A stretch of DNA of 64,000 nucleotides, taken from Mycteria americana. Lineage: Eukaryota; Chordata; Aves; Ciconiiformes; Ciconiidae. The position numbers were made by a program, and so were the translations under genes. This document shows, piece after piece, positions 27,297 through 40,770 of the stretch. Within the stretch, counting starts at the first letter, position 1. The number at the start of each line of letters is the position of its first letter. The stretch covers positions 10,314,501 to 10,378,500 of the forward strand of contig NC_134368.1 of the NCBI RefSeq assembly GCF_035582795.1. Reading direction: 5' to 3'. Below the pieces are notes generated by a model. The model saw only the letters and a program-made list of their open reading frames with translations, was not told where the DNA came from and searched no databases.

Positions 27297-27520
27297 AAAG
27301 CTTTAACCCTTCAGGCAGTGATCAGAAAACCAGCCAGTTCTGGGGATGTCTTATTTAACTGTTTTGCCTCCTTAGGAAGCAAACACCATAAACCTGTTTC
27401 CTGGGCGAAAAGCTTTAACCCTTCAGGCAGTGATCAGAAAACCAGCCAGTTCTGGGGATGTCTTATTTAACTGTTTTGCCTCCTTAGGAAGCAAACACCA
27501 TAAACCTGTTTCCTGGGCGA
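27297..27520. repeat. Perfect 112-bp tandem duplication
   Basis: Bases 27297-27408 and 27409-27520 are identical by eye over 112 positions. The unit starts AAAGCTTTAACCCTTCAGGC and ends GTTTCCTGGGCGA. The sequence is not low-complexity, and I do not recognise it as a known transposon. Perfect identity implies a very young duplication or an assembly artefact. Confidence 0.95.
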
Positions 27521-29160
27521 GAGCCAAGGGCTCGCTGAGGATGATGGTTTTATCTCAAAGCTCTTGTTCAGGAGTCAAAGCAACAGCGATATTGTGTAAA
27601 TACCATTAAAAGTTGCCAAAACAAAAAACCTGACAACAATGGATAATATAACTGTTTGAAAAGGAGGAGAGATGTTCAAATCAACGACATCACTGTTCAT
27701 GCCAGATAGAGACCCTGAAGGAGAGCAAATCTGTTATCGCCAGAGCGCAGGGAAGTGCCCTCTGCAACGTGACCTCCTCGTTTCTTCACCTTTTGCTGAG
27801 GTTTGACAGCTTTTCATTAAATTCTGGCATTTAGTTACAGGAGTGTTCCAGCTGCCTTGCCTTTCTGAAATACTGCTGCTGACTGGGGGATACCCTTAGT
27901 TTATCGATTTTGCAAAATACCTGTATTTTTAGTAGGACTTTTCCCAGGAAGTTTTCTGATGGTCATAAAAACAAGTTGTTCTGCTTATGTTCTGTTTGAA
28001 CTTTTATAACAGGATAAAAAGTGTTAATCTGAAGGAAAAAAATGCAAAGATCAAAAATTCAATTGCATTCCCCAGCTTCTTGCAGCCAAAAAGTATTGAC
28101 CAACAAGGTATGAAACCTGGTGTAACACAGTACTACCCTGGCCAGGGGAGGATTAGGAAAAAAGTAGGTAACATTTGCTGGAAAGGGAAAGGTTTTATAC
28201 ACAATGGGGAAACTGAACATCATTTCCTTAAATGTCAGCAGAGTGAATAATCACATAAAATAAAATTTAAAAAATTATTTTTTGCACCTGAAAAAATAGA
28301 ATACTGCTGTGGGATTCCTGCAGGAAGCATATGACTTAGACTTAAATCTGAGTAAATCAGATTTTGCTCAGCTCAGCTTGAGAGCATCCAAAGAAAAAAC
28401 AAGCTGCTCTTCTGTTCCGTAAAAACACAGCTTTTCCTCTATTTAATTTTGGGACTAACAAAGAGAAAGATTGTTATGAGTCAGAAGTAAATTGCTTTAG
28501 TATGAAATAATTTTTATTAAACTCACTGACCTCAACTGTTTTAATTTAGCTTTCTTAAGTGCATTACAGAGAAACTTTATCCAACCTTGATGCTCTGGTG
28601 TCTCAGGGATTATATATCAAGCTCATTTTAAATCACAGATTTAACACATCATGTGTTAGCTTTCAGCACCTGATAAATGTTATGGGTTTCCTAATGCTCT
28701 TGCAGAATTGGAGCCACCAGTCATTCGGCTCTCCAACTGTTGTTTGACTATGTGGCATTAAAGGCTGAATATTTTATTAACAAAAGGAAAACAACCCTTA
28801 AATTAAAATGAAATACTCCACCCAATAGCCCAACTGCATAATGCTCAACCTCAGATCCAATTTGTGCTCTTAGCTGTCTCCAGAATACACAAATTGGATC
28901 ATTTTGATAATTAAAAATGTTTTCTAGTAACATGCTAAAGGTGGATGAGATTCAATAACCTGCCAGAAGTCCCACATGCTACAATCTAAGGATGGCTTTT
29001 TAAAAGGAAAATAATCAAAGCAAAAGAGTTTCACGAGCTGAAATAGTAAAATTCTGCAGTTTGCTAAGAGCAAGCAGCATCATTTTGGGCACTTTGCACA
29101 GCAAGACTGAACCAAACAAACTTTCAGATATAAATGCTGAAATTGAGTGGAAATAGCCCC
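27521..29160. other. Intergenic, no gene recognised
   Basis: This is AT-rich DNA with no supported gene or repeat end. Confidence 0.55.
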
Positions 29161-29680
29161 AGAATCGTAGACACAGTGGTTGGAAGGGAATTCTGGAGGC
29201 CTCTTGTCCAACCTCCTGCTCGAAGCCAGACTACTGCCAACTCTAGATTAGGTCAGATGTGGCTTTGCTAGCCCAAACCTCCAAAAGACAAAGACTGAAA
29301 ACCTCCAAAGACAAGGACCAAGCAGCCTCTGTACCAGCTGTTCCAGTGCTGCACTACGTTCCTCATGAAATTATGTTTTTCCTGCTACCCCTCCCCAGCT
29401 TCAGACTGTGGCCGTTGCCCTCTCTTACACTGCCCTGTGGTCCTGAGAAGAGTTTGGCTCCATTATTTTTATCATTGTTGGTCAAGGAGTTGTAGGCAAC
29501 GGCTCGATTTCTCCTTTAACTCCCTTTTGCCAGACTAAACAAGCCCAGCTACCTCAGCCTCCCTTTCTAGAAGTGCAGGAGGTCCCTGGCCATGTTAGTA
29601 GAAATGTATTATGAAGTTGGGGGTCCAAAGAAGCCCAGGTGTGGTGTTCCCCTACTGATTGCAGCAGGCAAACGTCTTTT
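29161..29680 (-). mobile_element. Older CR1 LINE fragment, minus strand
   Basis: The start AGAATCGTAGACACAGTGGT and the following TTGGAAGGGA, GGAGGCCTCTTGTCCAACCT and CCTGCTCGAAGCC match the reversed 3' end of an old CR1 subfamily. Further right, near 29535-29640, matches to CTAAACAAGCCCAGCTACCT and CCCAGGTGTGG correspond to ORF2 positions seen in other CR1 copies. Divergence is high, and the right end is approximate. Confidence 0.8.
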
Positions 29681-32600
29681 TTAATGCATGGTCAGAAGCA
29701 GGTCCCACAGTCCTTTGGAGACCTGTCCAGTGATGGAAACCTCCAACTGGCTGAAATAAAGAGCTCGGCCTTTTCGGCAGAGCAGGGATGAGACTGGTTC
29801 ATGAAGAAGGGGAAGGGGAGGGTTTGACATGGCCATCATCTCTGCAGAAATTGCCTCCTGCCAAAATTTTCGTTCCTCTCAAAGCATCTCAGCCCAATGA
29901 GCTTGTAATTTAATCTCCTGTGTTTCTTCTCAGGGTGATTCAGTTTGCTGTAGGTTTTATTTGCACATACATGGTTTGTAGTTAGAGGGATGCCAGCTCT
30001 CTGTCTATGAGGACTAAGGGAACCGGCTGAATGTTAGACTGGTATGGGCAAGCACCTGCTGCACAATAAATGCATCCCCTGCTTTTCCAAATCTCCCTCT
30101 TTGATTCCCTGCTCTTCCCTCTTCTCATTTTCCCCTATTTCTTAATATTATTTTTCTGGCTGTCTACTCCTCTTTTAAAACCAAACACCTCTTTTCCCCC
30201 ATTCTTTGTTTCTTTCCCCAGTCTCTCTGCTCCCAGCCCTTCACAGCCATGCATCAGCCTCGATGCTAACTTTTGAGCCAAACTGCTAACGTTTGAACCC
30301 ATGCAGCTCACATCCCAACTGCCTTTATAAACTAACAGAAAAACTCCCACTTCCTGCTGTAGGTCTGTTAAGCTGAGGTGGATTCCTAAAGGAAATATAT
30401 TAGAGCCAATGACAGAAAGCACTTGCTACCTCTTCACAAAACGTCACCAACAAGGGAAGGGCAGCCAGCTCTCTGGGTTTCTGGGGATGTGCTCTCTGTC
30501 TCTGCCGTGGTGGTATTTGTAGACTGTAGCACATTTGTCCATAATTTACGGATGTCAGGCAGCCCGACTGGGGCAGCCGCTCTTACCGGGCGAACAGATG
30601 TCCAGAAATCCTGACATATCCTCTGCACAGGGGAACATCTGTGCTGTAGCGTCGGAGCAGTCAGATGGAGGCTCCCAGGAAGCCACAGGGGATCTTCAGT
30701 TGTGGCAGTAACATCAGCTGCTGCGTGACCCCAGCACAGAAGGTCTGGAGGGCACATCCCTGCGCTCCTGCAGGCTTTTGCAGCCATAACGAGCAGACAG
30801 TGTCAGGGCAAAATAGGGGACTGAGGAGATTTTTATCCGTGCCAGAGGCTTGCTATGTTGCTGTGGACGTCACTGCATTTTTGATGCCTGGATTCACTAG
30901 CTTCAGCACAAAAATTGTGTTCCCTTTCTGTTTTTCCACTCATATCATCAGCAGTGATGCTAAGGATTTCTTGGTGTCCCTTAAACCCAGTGGAGACCCG
31001 ATCTTCAATTGCACATCCACTGAGCCACGAGGGAAACCTGCAGCACAGTCTGGAAGTATGGGGGCATTCCTCAATTTTCCAGGCTGAAAATAAGCACATT
31101 TATTCATATAGATCTGAGGCCTTTTTAACTGCTGTGGAGGAACAGACGTGCCCTAAGCCCAAGTTTTACAAAGTCCCATGTAGGTGACACTGGGACAGGG
31201 AGGACATGATGCCAAACCCTTGGGGTTGCTGTCAGAGCTGGTGGCCCTCGCTCCTCCCTCACCGGTGTCCCGGCAGCGGCAGCCCCTGTATGGCAGGATC
31301 CTCACTGCCCTCTCAGTCCCTGCGTGAAGCACTCTCCACCTCTAAAGCCAACAGGGCTAGGTCTGGAGAGGCTTTGGTCAGCAAGGAGTCCTCACCCCCA
31401 TCCTGCAGGGATGTTCTGAGTTTTGTCTGGAAACATGGCGCTTTCAGTCATGGGGGGATTAGGGTATAAAAACCCCAGAGCCGATGCTGACACCACATTT
31501 ACAGGATCTACGGCAGGGCCACTCTGTAAGGCATGGTGACACATTTACCTAATAGGGAGAGAAAAAGCAAGGGAATGAAGGCATCTCCCCATAGCTTCCT
31601 CAGAAGACGCATGGCATTGATGGTGATATTCTCACCACCAGATATCGCTTTCCCTGGGGAACCAGGCAGCCAGGAATAACACTTCACTGTACAGTTGACG
31701 ATGGAGAGGGAGCAATCACCGCCCCAAACTTCCTAAATAGCATCCAGCAGCCTTGATCTTTGCAATGACCGTCACTGGAGAAGGTGGGTGACAGACCATG
31801 GCAAGGGCTAGAGGACACTGTTTCAGCCTCGCCAAGTGTTGTCACCAGGCCACATGTATCTCACGTTGTTAACAGTCCGCAGACCCTGTGCGTTACAAGG
31901 TACAAACTCTGGGTTAAACACACGTCCAGGACAGAGAGGCTGTGATCCGGTCATCTGATGCCGCTCCCTCTTCCATGATCTCATTGCTGGCACCTGTCAG
32001 CACCATCCTCCAGGGAAACCCCTCACTGATAAAAGGTCTCCACTCCCGTCAGGGAGACAGTGCTGCTCTCACCACCCTGGCCAGCCGCAGGGAAATCCAG
32101 CCTCCCCAGATAGATGGGTTTCCATGTTTGGTCTTCTACAGCAGTAGAAGAGATGGTGTCTCCATAGGGGAGCACCAAAGTGGGCCTGGGTGGCTCTCCT
32201 CATGTTGAGGAGCTCCCCGGCAGCTCCTAAATCAGGGAGCACTAAAAGAAATGGCACCTCCGGTTGGAGACAAGCACACTCCTGTTTCATTACCTGGGCC
32301 TCGCAGCCCGGCAGGATACTCTGCTCCTGGCATGTCGGGTCCAAAGTCTGAACCAGCTAAAACTCTCTTTTAACTAGCTTAAGGAAAAGGTTGTATCTAT
32401 TAGAGATAGAGATATATTTTTATTGTAGATAAAAAGTTATATCAGACTTTGCCACTGTGGAGAAATCTTTTGTCCTGCTCAGAGCATGGAAAGTAAGCAT
32501 GACTTTGCCCAAAATTTTCTCTCTGATTTTAATATTCTGCATTTTTGATTGTCTCAAACTCCTGGAAAGGGAGCGGTCATCCCATATTGCATCCCTCGGG

Positions 32601-35600
32601 TTTTGCAACGGCCTCTTCTGCAGCACCCTCGGGGCTCCTTAGAGGAGAAGTGTCATACACGGGAAAACACCTCAACTAGGGCATTCAGAAAGATAGATGT
32701 ACTGAAATTAAAGGCCACTCTTGACGATGTTATATTAATAAACAGTCCTTTCCCTTCCTAGTCCCAGGAACTCTCTCCTAGATGGGAATGCAGCTCTCCG
32801 TGTCACAAGCAGAACATCTGAAATTAGCCGAGGGGTTTGAAGTCCTTGCCAGCAGTGCTCAAACAGCTTACCTCCTGGCAGGGTGCCCGGGCCCTCTCTG
32901 TCCCTGCTCGGGAGCCACAGCTGGTGGTGGCTATTAACCCTTGAGGCCATCACCCGATCCCCCAGCCAGCACAGAAGATGATGGGGAGCTTTGCAAACGT
33001 CCTCGGTAAAAGCCACCCCTGCCCGCCAAGCCTTGGGGAGAAATGCATACAGGCTGGAGGCTGTGAGGAAGAGCCAACAGCTATTGATGTGTTGGAGAGG
33101 AGCCCACAGAAATGCCGGGTCCCACAAGGCCACACAAGAGCTACATGTTCCTGCTGCAGTCGGAGAAACCCCAGAGGAGAAGCGGGCCTCTGCTGTGTTA
33201 TGTGCTTTACAGATGCAGCACATGCAAATAGTCCAGGGAATTTGTCATCTCAAAGAGTGTAGCATCCAGGAGGAACTTCAAAGTACTGCTGGGATCCCAG
33301 CTCCACTTGGCTTTTTTCTTAAGGGTGATGACCCCTGCAAGCAGCATAACTTGAGCCATTGAATATGCCCCCAACAGTGACTAGAGATAATGCTAAATAT
33401 TATCTTGTCCCAGGAACCGATTTCATCTCATGCTTGACTTCACATCTTGGGCCCAGGAGAAGCTCTGCATGTCACAGAGCTCACCAAAAACCCATGATCC
33501 TTTCAGATGCCTAATAACAAAAGGAGTGCTTCCGTCTCGTTCCCTGACCAGATATTTCCTCATGCACAGAGGTGAAATCCTCCCCCTGAAATATGTCTTT
33601 ATGAAATAAAGTTGCAAGTGCCACTAGCTCCAAACTCCTCCGTGCCACTGCTTCCCCCAGCCTTGGTGTCCTCCTCTGATTTCTCCTCCTTTTGCTGCCA
33701 TAGTCAGAGCAGGCTGGTGGAGGTGTTGGCCCGACGCTGCCGGGCAGGCAGGTGGGCTGACATACACGCTTCTTAGCTCCACTCCTGGCTCTCCATTTTC
33801 CACGCTCGTCACAATGACAGGTTGATATGGCGTGGGCAGGCTGGGAGACAGCAGCAGAGACGGGAGACCCAGACGGCCCGCACGGGAGCGCAGCAGTAGG
33901 GCGAGAACCAAGGAGGTTCCTGGAGAGCGTCGGAGCTGCAGGGGAACTGCAACCACAACTGGGAAACACAAGTGAACTTGCATCAATCACTCCACATGCC
34001 ACATTTATTCCTCCAGTGCTCATAGAAAGGGCAGAGCCCAGCTACAGCTGGAGTTTATTGGATTGCTGCTGGGCTAACGAGATTCATGGGAAAATTAAAA
34101 ATTGATCAGATGAGCTAAAAACAATGTGTTCTGCTGGAAAAAAAGTTGGCTTCAAGTAATTTTGCAACTCAGAAAAGTATTTTTTGAACCATGTTTGACA
34201 TCGCTGAACACGTATTGTTTTGCAACTGGAGTGGGGTGACAGGCAATTGCTGCATGCTTGAAATGGAAGTGAAACATTTCAGTTTTGCTCACTGGAATCT
34301 TTCTTTCAGGTTTACAGCTTGAAAAATGTTTCTGTGATTGTGGCTTTTCATTGCAACTCATGACAGATTTATTATTCTTTTCTTTGATACCCTAACAAAT
34401 TTCACAGGGAAAGAAAACTGCGCTCTGCCCAGCTCCGGCTGCATGCACTTTGGGGCCAGACATTGTTTTGCAGGGAAGGCTGTAGTGTGTACACTTAAAA
34501 CAAGGGCTACCCCAAACCCATTTGTGCAACTGGCTGTTTAACCCAAACAGTACTATTAACAGTCAACAAGTCAAAGCAACTGCAGCTGCTCGAGACCCCA
34601 GCAATGACATCTCACAGTCTGGATGCAGGGGTCCCCGCCGGGCATTGCCTACCTGCACCAGGGTCTGGGTCTGCTTCTGATTTTGCAAAGCAGAGCCAGC
34701 ACAGGCCCCATTCAGCTGCCCATGCAGAAGTACGTAGCACCATTTGGGGTCCTCTGCAGTCACTGGACCATCCGAGTGGGGCTGGTGGCTGTGACAGGGG
34801 GCCTAGGGTAGATTCCTGCCTGTGCAGAGCAGCTGGACACCAGGCAGGCGGTGAAATGGCATCACCCTCCTCTGTTTAGGTAATGACACAACACTGTCCT
34901 CATCTACTTAAAGAGAAGACTCTTCTCTACCTCAATATGACTGGGGGATTGAGAGTGTGACTGTGTTCATACTCCTTCCTACAGAGCTTCTCCCCACTGC
35001 CGAGGCAGGCGGGTCTGGTGGGTGGATCTCATCGTTCTCCTGACCTTAAGCACCACGATTAAACCAGACACTTAATGTAAGACCTCTAAATTCAGCCCAA
35101 AGTTCTTGCAGGGCCCCAGCACTTATCACCCCAGCCCCAAAGCTCTGGCATGAGGTTTCAGTGGCTGGCAGCTTGATTTCCACCACGCAGCGAGCCAAGG
35201 CTGGCTCAGAAGGGGGGGTGAATGTTTGCAAAGTGCCTTGGGGTGATAAGCACCAGCAGCCCCAGAGCGTCCCCTGCAATGGGCGTCCGCCCCCCAGGGT
35301 GAGGAGGTGGAGGTCCCTGCAGGAAACTGTAGGGCCTGTACCCAGCACTTTTTTTACAAGGATTTCCAACAGAGATTTACAACGGGGATTGCCTCTGGTA
35401 GAAGAACTGCGCATTATTAGTGGTACAATCAAAAATCCTGGGAGTCGCTGAGCATCAGGGCTGGGCACAAAACAGCCAGGGTGCTAGGTCCTTTGAAGGG
35501 GTCCTTTCCTGTGGAGCCGGGTGCCATTTTAAAATGAAGGCATTGGTTCTCGTTTGCCTCTCACCTGGGTGACTTGCTTGGGGTAATTTTTGGTTTGATC

Positions 35601-36829
35601 TGCTGGAAGGGAGAGGCAAGTCGGGACTGCTCTGTTTAGTCTTACTCATCTGGCATCTCGCTATCACACTTCTCTCCTGGCCGGAGCAGCTGTTCCCCAC
35701 AATCAGTCCCACTGAGATAGCAAAACCAGCTAAACATGCTGTTCCCAGTGTGTCCCTCCAGCCTACAAACAACCTGACGCCTTCCACAAGTCACTGAGGG
35801 AGGCCCCTGTGCAGGACACAGACCCCCCTTTGGGGCCTCTGAGACGAGCAGGGGATTATCAAAAGCAGAAGAGAGGTTTGCAAAATTTGTCCTCAGCACT
35901 GGGGACCCAAGGAGGCTTCAGTGCAGACCCAACCATAAAGAAACCAAACCTCCCCGTGGTACGGATGTGCTGTCTGGGTGCTGTCTTGGCTCTCCTCCTT
36001 CTCTAGTCCTCCCTTTCCCAGAAGGTGCAGGACGTCTGGCCCAGGTGGCCTCCTGTGATGGCACACCAGTCACATAAGCTCCCACCTACAGAGAGGAAAG
36101 GAATCCTGCGGGGAAAACCACAGGAAGATTTCCATCTTCTCCCTACAAATACACAACTTTTTTCATACAGGAGAAGAGTGTCCAGGCAGGACCGTAACAG
36201 CCCGTGGCATCCCTCAGAGACCTGCTGTAGCACAGAGGGGACCGGATGAGGGTGCACAAAGCATGGGCTGGTCGTCGTCCCCCTGGTGAGATGGACGACC
36301 AGCCCAGGCTGCCTTGCTCCAGGAGCATTGCACAGGCTTTTGCGCTGAGCAAAGACAAAGCAAGAGCCTTGCAGGACAGATTCTGCTCCACTTCCTACCC
36401 CATCCACAGCACCAGAAGCAGCGCAAAGCACAAGGAAGCTCAGAGCCAAAGGCGCAGATTGTGTCCCCTCCCGGGAAGCCTCCTAGAGAAGTTGGGCAGT
36501 GACAATGCCACTGGGAACCAAGGCAGAAATGTGCTGCAAACCACCACAGCTGCAGCGAAGGGGTGAACCTCTGAGTTTCAGCTGAGTCTTGGCTAGAAAA
36601 CTCCTGCAGAAGGGCTGTGCTGGCTCAGCTTCCCCGTGGTGCCGCGACCACAAGCAGCACCAGCAAAAGCCACATAATATATGTAGCTGCGTCTGCTTTG
36701 ATGATTTTGTCGGCACAACTGCAGCGATGAGGAGAGGGACTTTTTGCTCACAGTCTTAACCTAGGCACACCAGCCAAGCCTTATCCTCTAAATTAAGTCC
36801 AAATGGCTCTAAAAAAAGGTTCGTGGCTA
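29681..36829. other. Intergenic, no gene recognised
   Basis: Several frames of 90-170 codons occur here on both strands, overlapping one another in moderately GC-rich DNA. None has a recognisable domain or convincing exon flanks. A mildly CpG-rich patch lies near 33840-33950. Confidence 0.5.
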
Positions 36830-37190
36830 AGGTTGAAGGAATTAGCCTTGTTTAGTCTACAAAAGGAGGGTAAAAAGCCATAAGATAATAGTCTTCCAAC
36901 ACGTAAATGTTGCTGTAAAGCAGGAGGTGGTCAGTTGTTGTCCCTCAGCTCCTGGCAGGAGGACAAGAGGTAATTGGAGTAATATCCAGCAAAAGTGACT
37001 CAGGCTAGACATAAGGAGTAACTAAAAGGAGATTAAACACCAGGCAATAAAATTGGAGATTAAGTTACTCAATAAATCTGCAGACTCCCCATCTCTGAAG
37101 GTTTTTAATGACAGATGAGATTATCATTGACCAGGAATAGTATGGGAATACTTGTTCCTTACTTGGTGAAGGAAATCTGGATAACTTCTG
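36830..37190 (+). mobile_element. Decayed CR1 LINE 3' part, plus strand
   Basis: The + strand carries broken CR1 ORF2 C-terminal phrases in order: a LGLFSLEKR-like opening, then VFQHVNV, then GRRTRGNW, then LRLDIRSN, then SPSLKVFNDR. These follow the order seen in the intact remnant at 9020-9406. Stops and frameshifts are frequent, so this is an old copy. Both ends are approximate. Confidence 0.6.
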
Positions 37191-38307
37191 GCCCCGTCTC
37201 AACCAGAGATTCTCTTTTAGGGGCTGAACATGGGCAAACAGATGGGCAGAACTAAAAGATAAAGCTACTTTGAGAAATCATTGCCCACAAGAACAAGCCA
37301 CTGTACAAAATATGGCATCCCAACATTTTATGGTCTGCTTACTTCCCATCTCCTGTATTGCAGTTATGTGTATTGGGCAGTCCCTCACCCTGCCTTTCTC
37401 TCCTCTCTGCTTTCCCAAGCCCTGGCCATGCTTTCCCCAGGAGCAGGGCTGCTACACGGTATTTAGTAGGTATTTTTAGCAAGTGCATCACTATGGCATC
37501 TCCTCCCGCCTAACAAAGCTGAAGTCAGGACCTGGTCCTGCTGTGATGTGAACCTGTGGGTCCCAAGAGCCGGGGTGTGAGCTGCTGAGCTGCGCTTTCC
37601 AGATTAACACAGTTTACTGAAGCTTCAGGGCCAGGCTGATTTATTGACACTGCCTGAAGCCTGCAGACACGGCGGTGACCTTGTGTTGGGGAGCAAGGGC
37701 CAGCTGATCTTCCAAGGTGCTCCTGCTCAAAACAGGTGGATGAAATCCCTCCTCACCCCAGCAGAATAGATGTAAGCGTTGAGCCTGTGTCAAAGTCACA
37801 TTCAGTGACCTCCCAGTAGCCAAGTGCTGAACCAGCTGAAAAGGTCAATAGCATATCAGCCAGAACAGCTGGATCTAATAGAAAATGAGTCAAGATGATA
37901 CATAGTTGGCATTGCAGGAATAACAGGTGTCGCCTGGGTTGGTTGTACCAGCGTGTTGATGTACTGAAGCAACTGAAAAGAGACTCGCATGACCACAGCG
38001 TATCACCCTCTTCCCGTCTGCTGAAACTGAGATGACCCGCAGATGTTATACACAGATTTCTGGTGACCAGGTTTCTGCACATGGCAGATACAAGGCAGAT
38101 CTCGCGGCAAAAAGTGATCTTGGGAAGGGCCATTTGCAACGAGGGATGTGGAGATGGAGCAGATTGCAAGGATATAACCCACAGTTTCAATTTGCGTTAG
38201 GACTCTGCAGTCATCACTGCTGCCACCCTGGACCGAGCATGCCAAAAAGCCAGGTTTGCCATTTCACCTTCTCTGCTGTTGTTGAAGAGATGGTGATGTT
38301 TGCAGGT
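37191..38307. other. Intergenic, no gene recognised
   Basis: I see no supported gene or repeat. Confidence 0.55.
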
Positions 38308-38328
38308 AAAAAAAAAAAAAAAAAAAAA
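38308..38328. repeat. 21-base A tract
   Basis: This is a run of 21 A bases. No retroposed gene or SINE is recognisable upstream of it. Confidence 0.95.
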
Positions 38329-38772
38329 GCAGCTGCAGAGCATCTTTTATTGTCCAAATTAAAGGAGGCACATGGGGGCAAGGTGAGGAAAGCAGCTTGC
38401 AGGGAGCGGGGCTGTGAAGCCAGTAAGTCTTCCTGTGGGTGTTGCGATGCTGCACTGGCAGCACCTCACTCCCAGAGCTGTAAAAGGGATTAACTTAACA
38501 AATTTAAAAAGAAAAAGAAGGCTAAAATAGGAGTCTAAAATAAGAATCAGAATCCCTCTGGTAAATTGCTGAGTTCGCTCCCCGCTGTGGAGAGCCAGTC
38601 GTGTCGGGGGGAGTGAGCTATTTTCTGGAGATGTGCTGGAAATAGCACGGGGTAGTCAGGGAGCAGCAGCGGGAGAGCATCAGCAAGGGAGCCTGTGGTC
38701 CCCCAAAAGCTTTCCCGCTAGGTTGGGCACCCCAGCATATGCTGGGGGGATACAGCAGGAACCAGGTGGACG

Positions 38773-38831
38773 TGGGATGGAATGGGATGGGATGGGATGG
38801 GATGGGATGGGATGGGATGGGATGGGATGGG
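38773..38831. repeat. GGGAT pentanucleotide microsatellite
   Basis: About eleven units of GGGAT lie in a row, with one GGAAT variant near the left end. G triplets spaced by two bases could form a G-quadruplex on the + strand. Confidence 0.97.
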
Positions 38832-40239
38832 TTCGGAAGGTGGTGGGCTCAGTGCTGCTGATTCAAGGCTCCCGGCCCTGCTGTCAGCAAAACCACCCTG
38901 TTTCTGGGCAAGGCACTGAGCCCCGAGCCTTGGTGTGCCACTCATAGAGGCACCACTGAGCACAGGGGGTGCTGGCCCAAAAGCGTGGGTCTTCTTGCAG
39001 CCCCACGACTTATGGCACCATCCCGGCACCACACAGCAGCGGCTCTGGCCCCGCAGTGCTCTGGCAGCCACGAGCAGCCAGTCATCTGGCAAAGCAATTA
39101 CTGCCAGGCCCAACGTGCTGCTGCTAGTGCAGAAATTGAATTTCAAAGCCGTCGGCAGCAATTCCCCAGGGAGCACCGGCGGATGGATGGGGGACAGCAG
39201 GAAGGCGGTTTTTCTTACCAGGCTTCAATCCTCACTCGGACATGCTGAAATTAGACGCTAAGCCTTGAAGTCAAATCCTCTGATCTTCCCTTTCGCGTTC
39301 AGCACTGCTCTTGGTTTTTCCCTTATAAAACCTGTTTGCCGAAGCCACACAAGATACCTCCTTGGGAGGTGGGCTCTAAAACATTTGTCCTGAGTTTTGA
39401 GATGACTCTGCCTCTTGCAGAGGTCATGGTGGGAAGGTGATGGACACTGGGGCAGTCAGAAAAAGCCATGCAATGCAGGAGACTGAGGCTAAGAAACTAT
39501 GCTAAGGAAAAACAGCTTTCCCACATGGTAGAAAGGGGCCACAAAAGAGAAAAACATCAAACCTAATTCCCTGGTCATTGTTAAACCTGGGAAATCATCA
39601 CCAAAACCCAGGGGTTTATTTTGCTACGGTTTTTTTGCCCCCAGGAGCAGCAGACTGGCACGTAGAGCACCACCTTGTAAATGAGTAACCATTTCTTATG
39701 GAGGTATTTACAACAGAGGCGCGTGAAGAAGTGCTGGTTGTTTGAAGGGTTTTGGTGAGATCACACGAAGCTGGTGAGTTCAAGCCTTGTGCCTGTCTGG
39801 ATGAGAACACCAGGAGGGAGGATGGCGTAGGAAAGCCTCTGTGCATCTCAAAGAGGGAGGGAGGGAAGGAGGGGTTGCAGAGTTTCTGTACCGTGCCGTT
39901 TCCTGCGGGCAGTAGGTTAGGTGTGGTGCTTGTCCCAGCTCTGCACTGCAATAATCCTTAAGCCAGACCTTTTCTGGCCCTTCAGTATGTTTTCTACATT
40001 CCTGAGTGTTGGTCCCTCGTTGTAAGAAAGCATATGGTTAAGTTTGGGAAATGAAATCCCTGAGTGTCTCACCTGCACTCAAGCTCCATGTTGCAACGCC
40101 CAGTGGGGGCTGTAAGTAGCCGAGCTGAGCCCACGCCAGGTCTCAGACCCACATTAGGACCGTGCAGGTTCAGCTGTATTTCCAAGTACCTGTGGCTACG
40201 AGCACCCTCCTACACAAGCTGCAGACTCTGGGCCCCAAA
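38832..40239. other. Intergenic, no gene recognised
   Basis: I see no supported gene. Composition becomes more GC-rich toward 40.2 kb. Confidence 0.5.
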
Positions 40240-40770
40240 AGTCAGACCGAGCCGAGGAAAGGCAGCTCAGCACTGCCACGGGCCGGCCTCGCTGCGTGGG
40301 CGATACGCCGGCTGTCCTCCTCCCCGAGACCTGAAGCGCAGCCTGCGGCCGTAGCCAACCGTACGCTTGAGGCACTGGCTGCTGAAGCAGGGAGGAGAGG
40401 ATCTCTTCCATCTCTCCCTGCTTTCCTACGGGACCCCTCGCGTGGTGGATGAGCTCTTGAGCACCCACGCGCAGTGGCGGGGAGGAGAGGAGCCCCAGGC
40501 GAGGTCGCCGGCCCTGGGGTGGCAGTGGCAATGCAGTGCAGTACTCGGGAGGGCCACTGGAGGTCTGTGTGCATTTGCTTTCTCTCTTCACCGCCCAGGC
40601 AGCGCTGCAGGGTGCAGCACAACCCCCCCGCCCTCCCCTAGGCCGGGCGGGACGGCGCGCCCGCCTCCCGGGCCAGCCTCGGCCCCCGGGCAGCTCCGCT
40701 CGCACCTGAGCATCGTAGGGCAGCCCCGGGCCTTGACCCGCCTTTGGCTCCATGGCGGGTGAAAATGCAA
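40240..40770. promoter_or_regulatory. Small CpG-rich island, function unknown
   Basis: CpG dinucleotides are dense here, most of all at 40620-40740, against a CpG-poor background. On the minus strand a frame of 331 codons (40196-41191) crosses it. Inside that frame an ATG at 40753-40751 has strong context (GCCATGG) and is followed after 16 codons by CAG|GTGCGA, a possible splice donor. I do not recognise the encoded peptide. This may be an unannotated promoter, an enhancer-type CpG island or a chance GC-rich patch. Confidence 0.45.
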
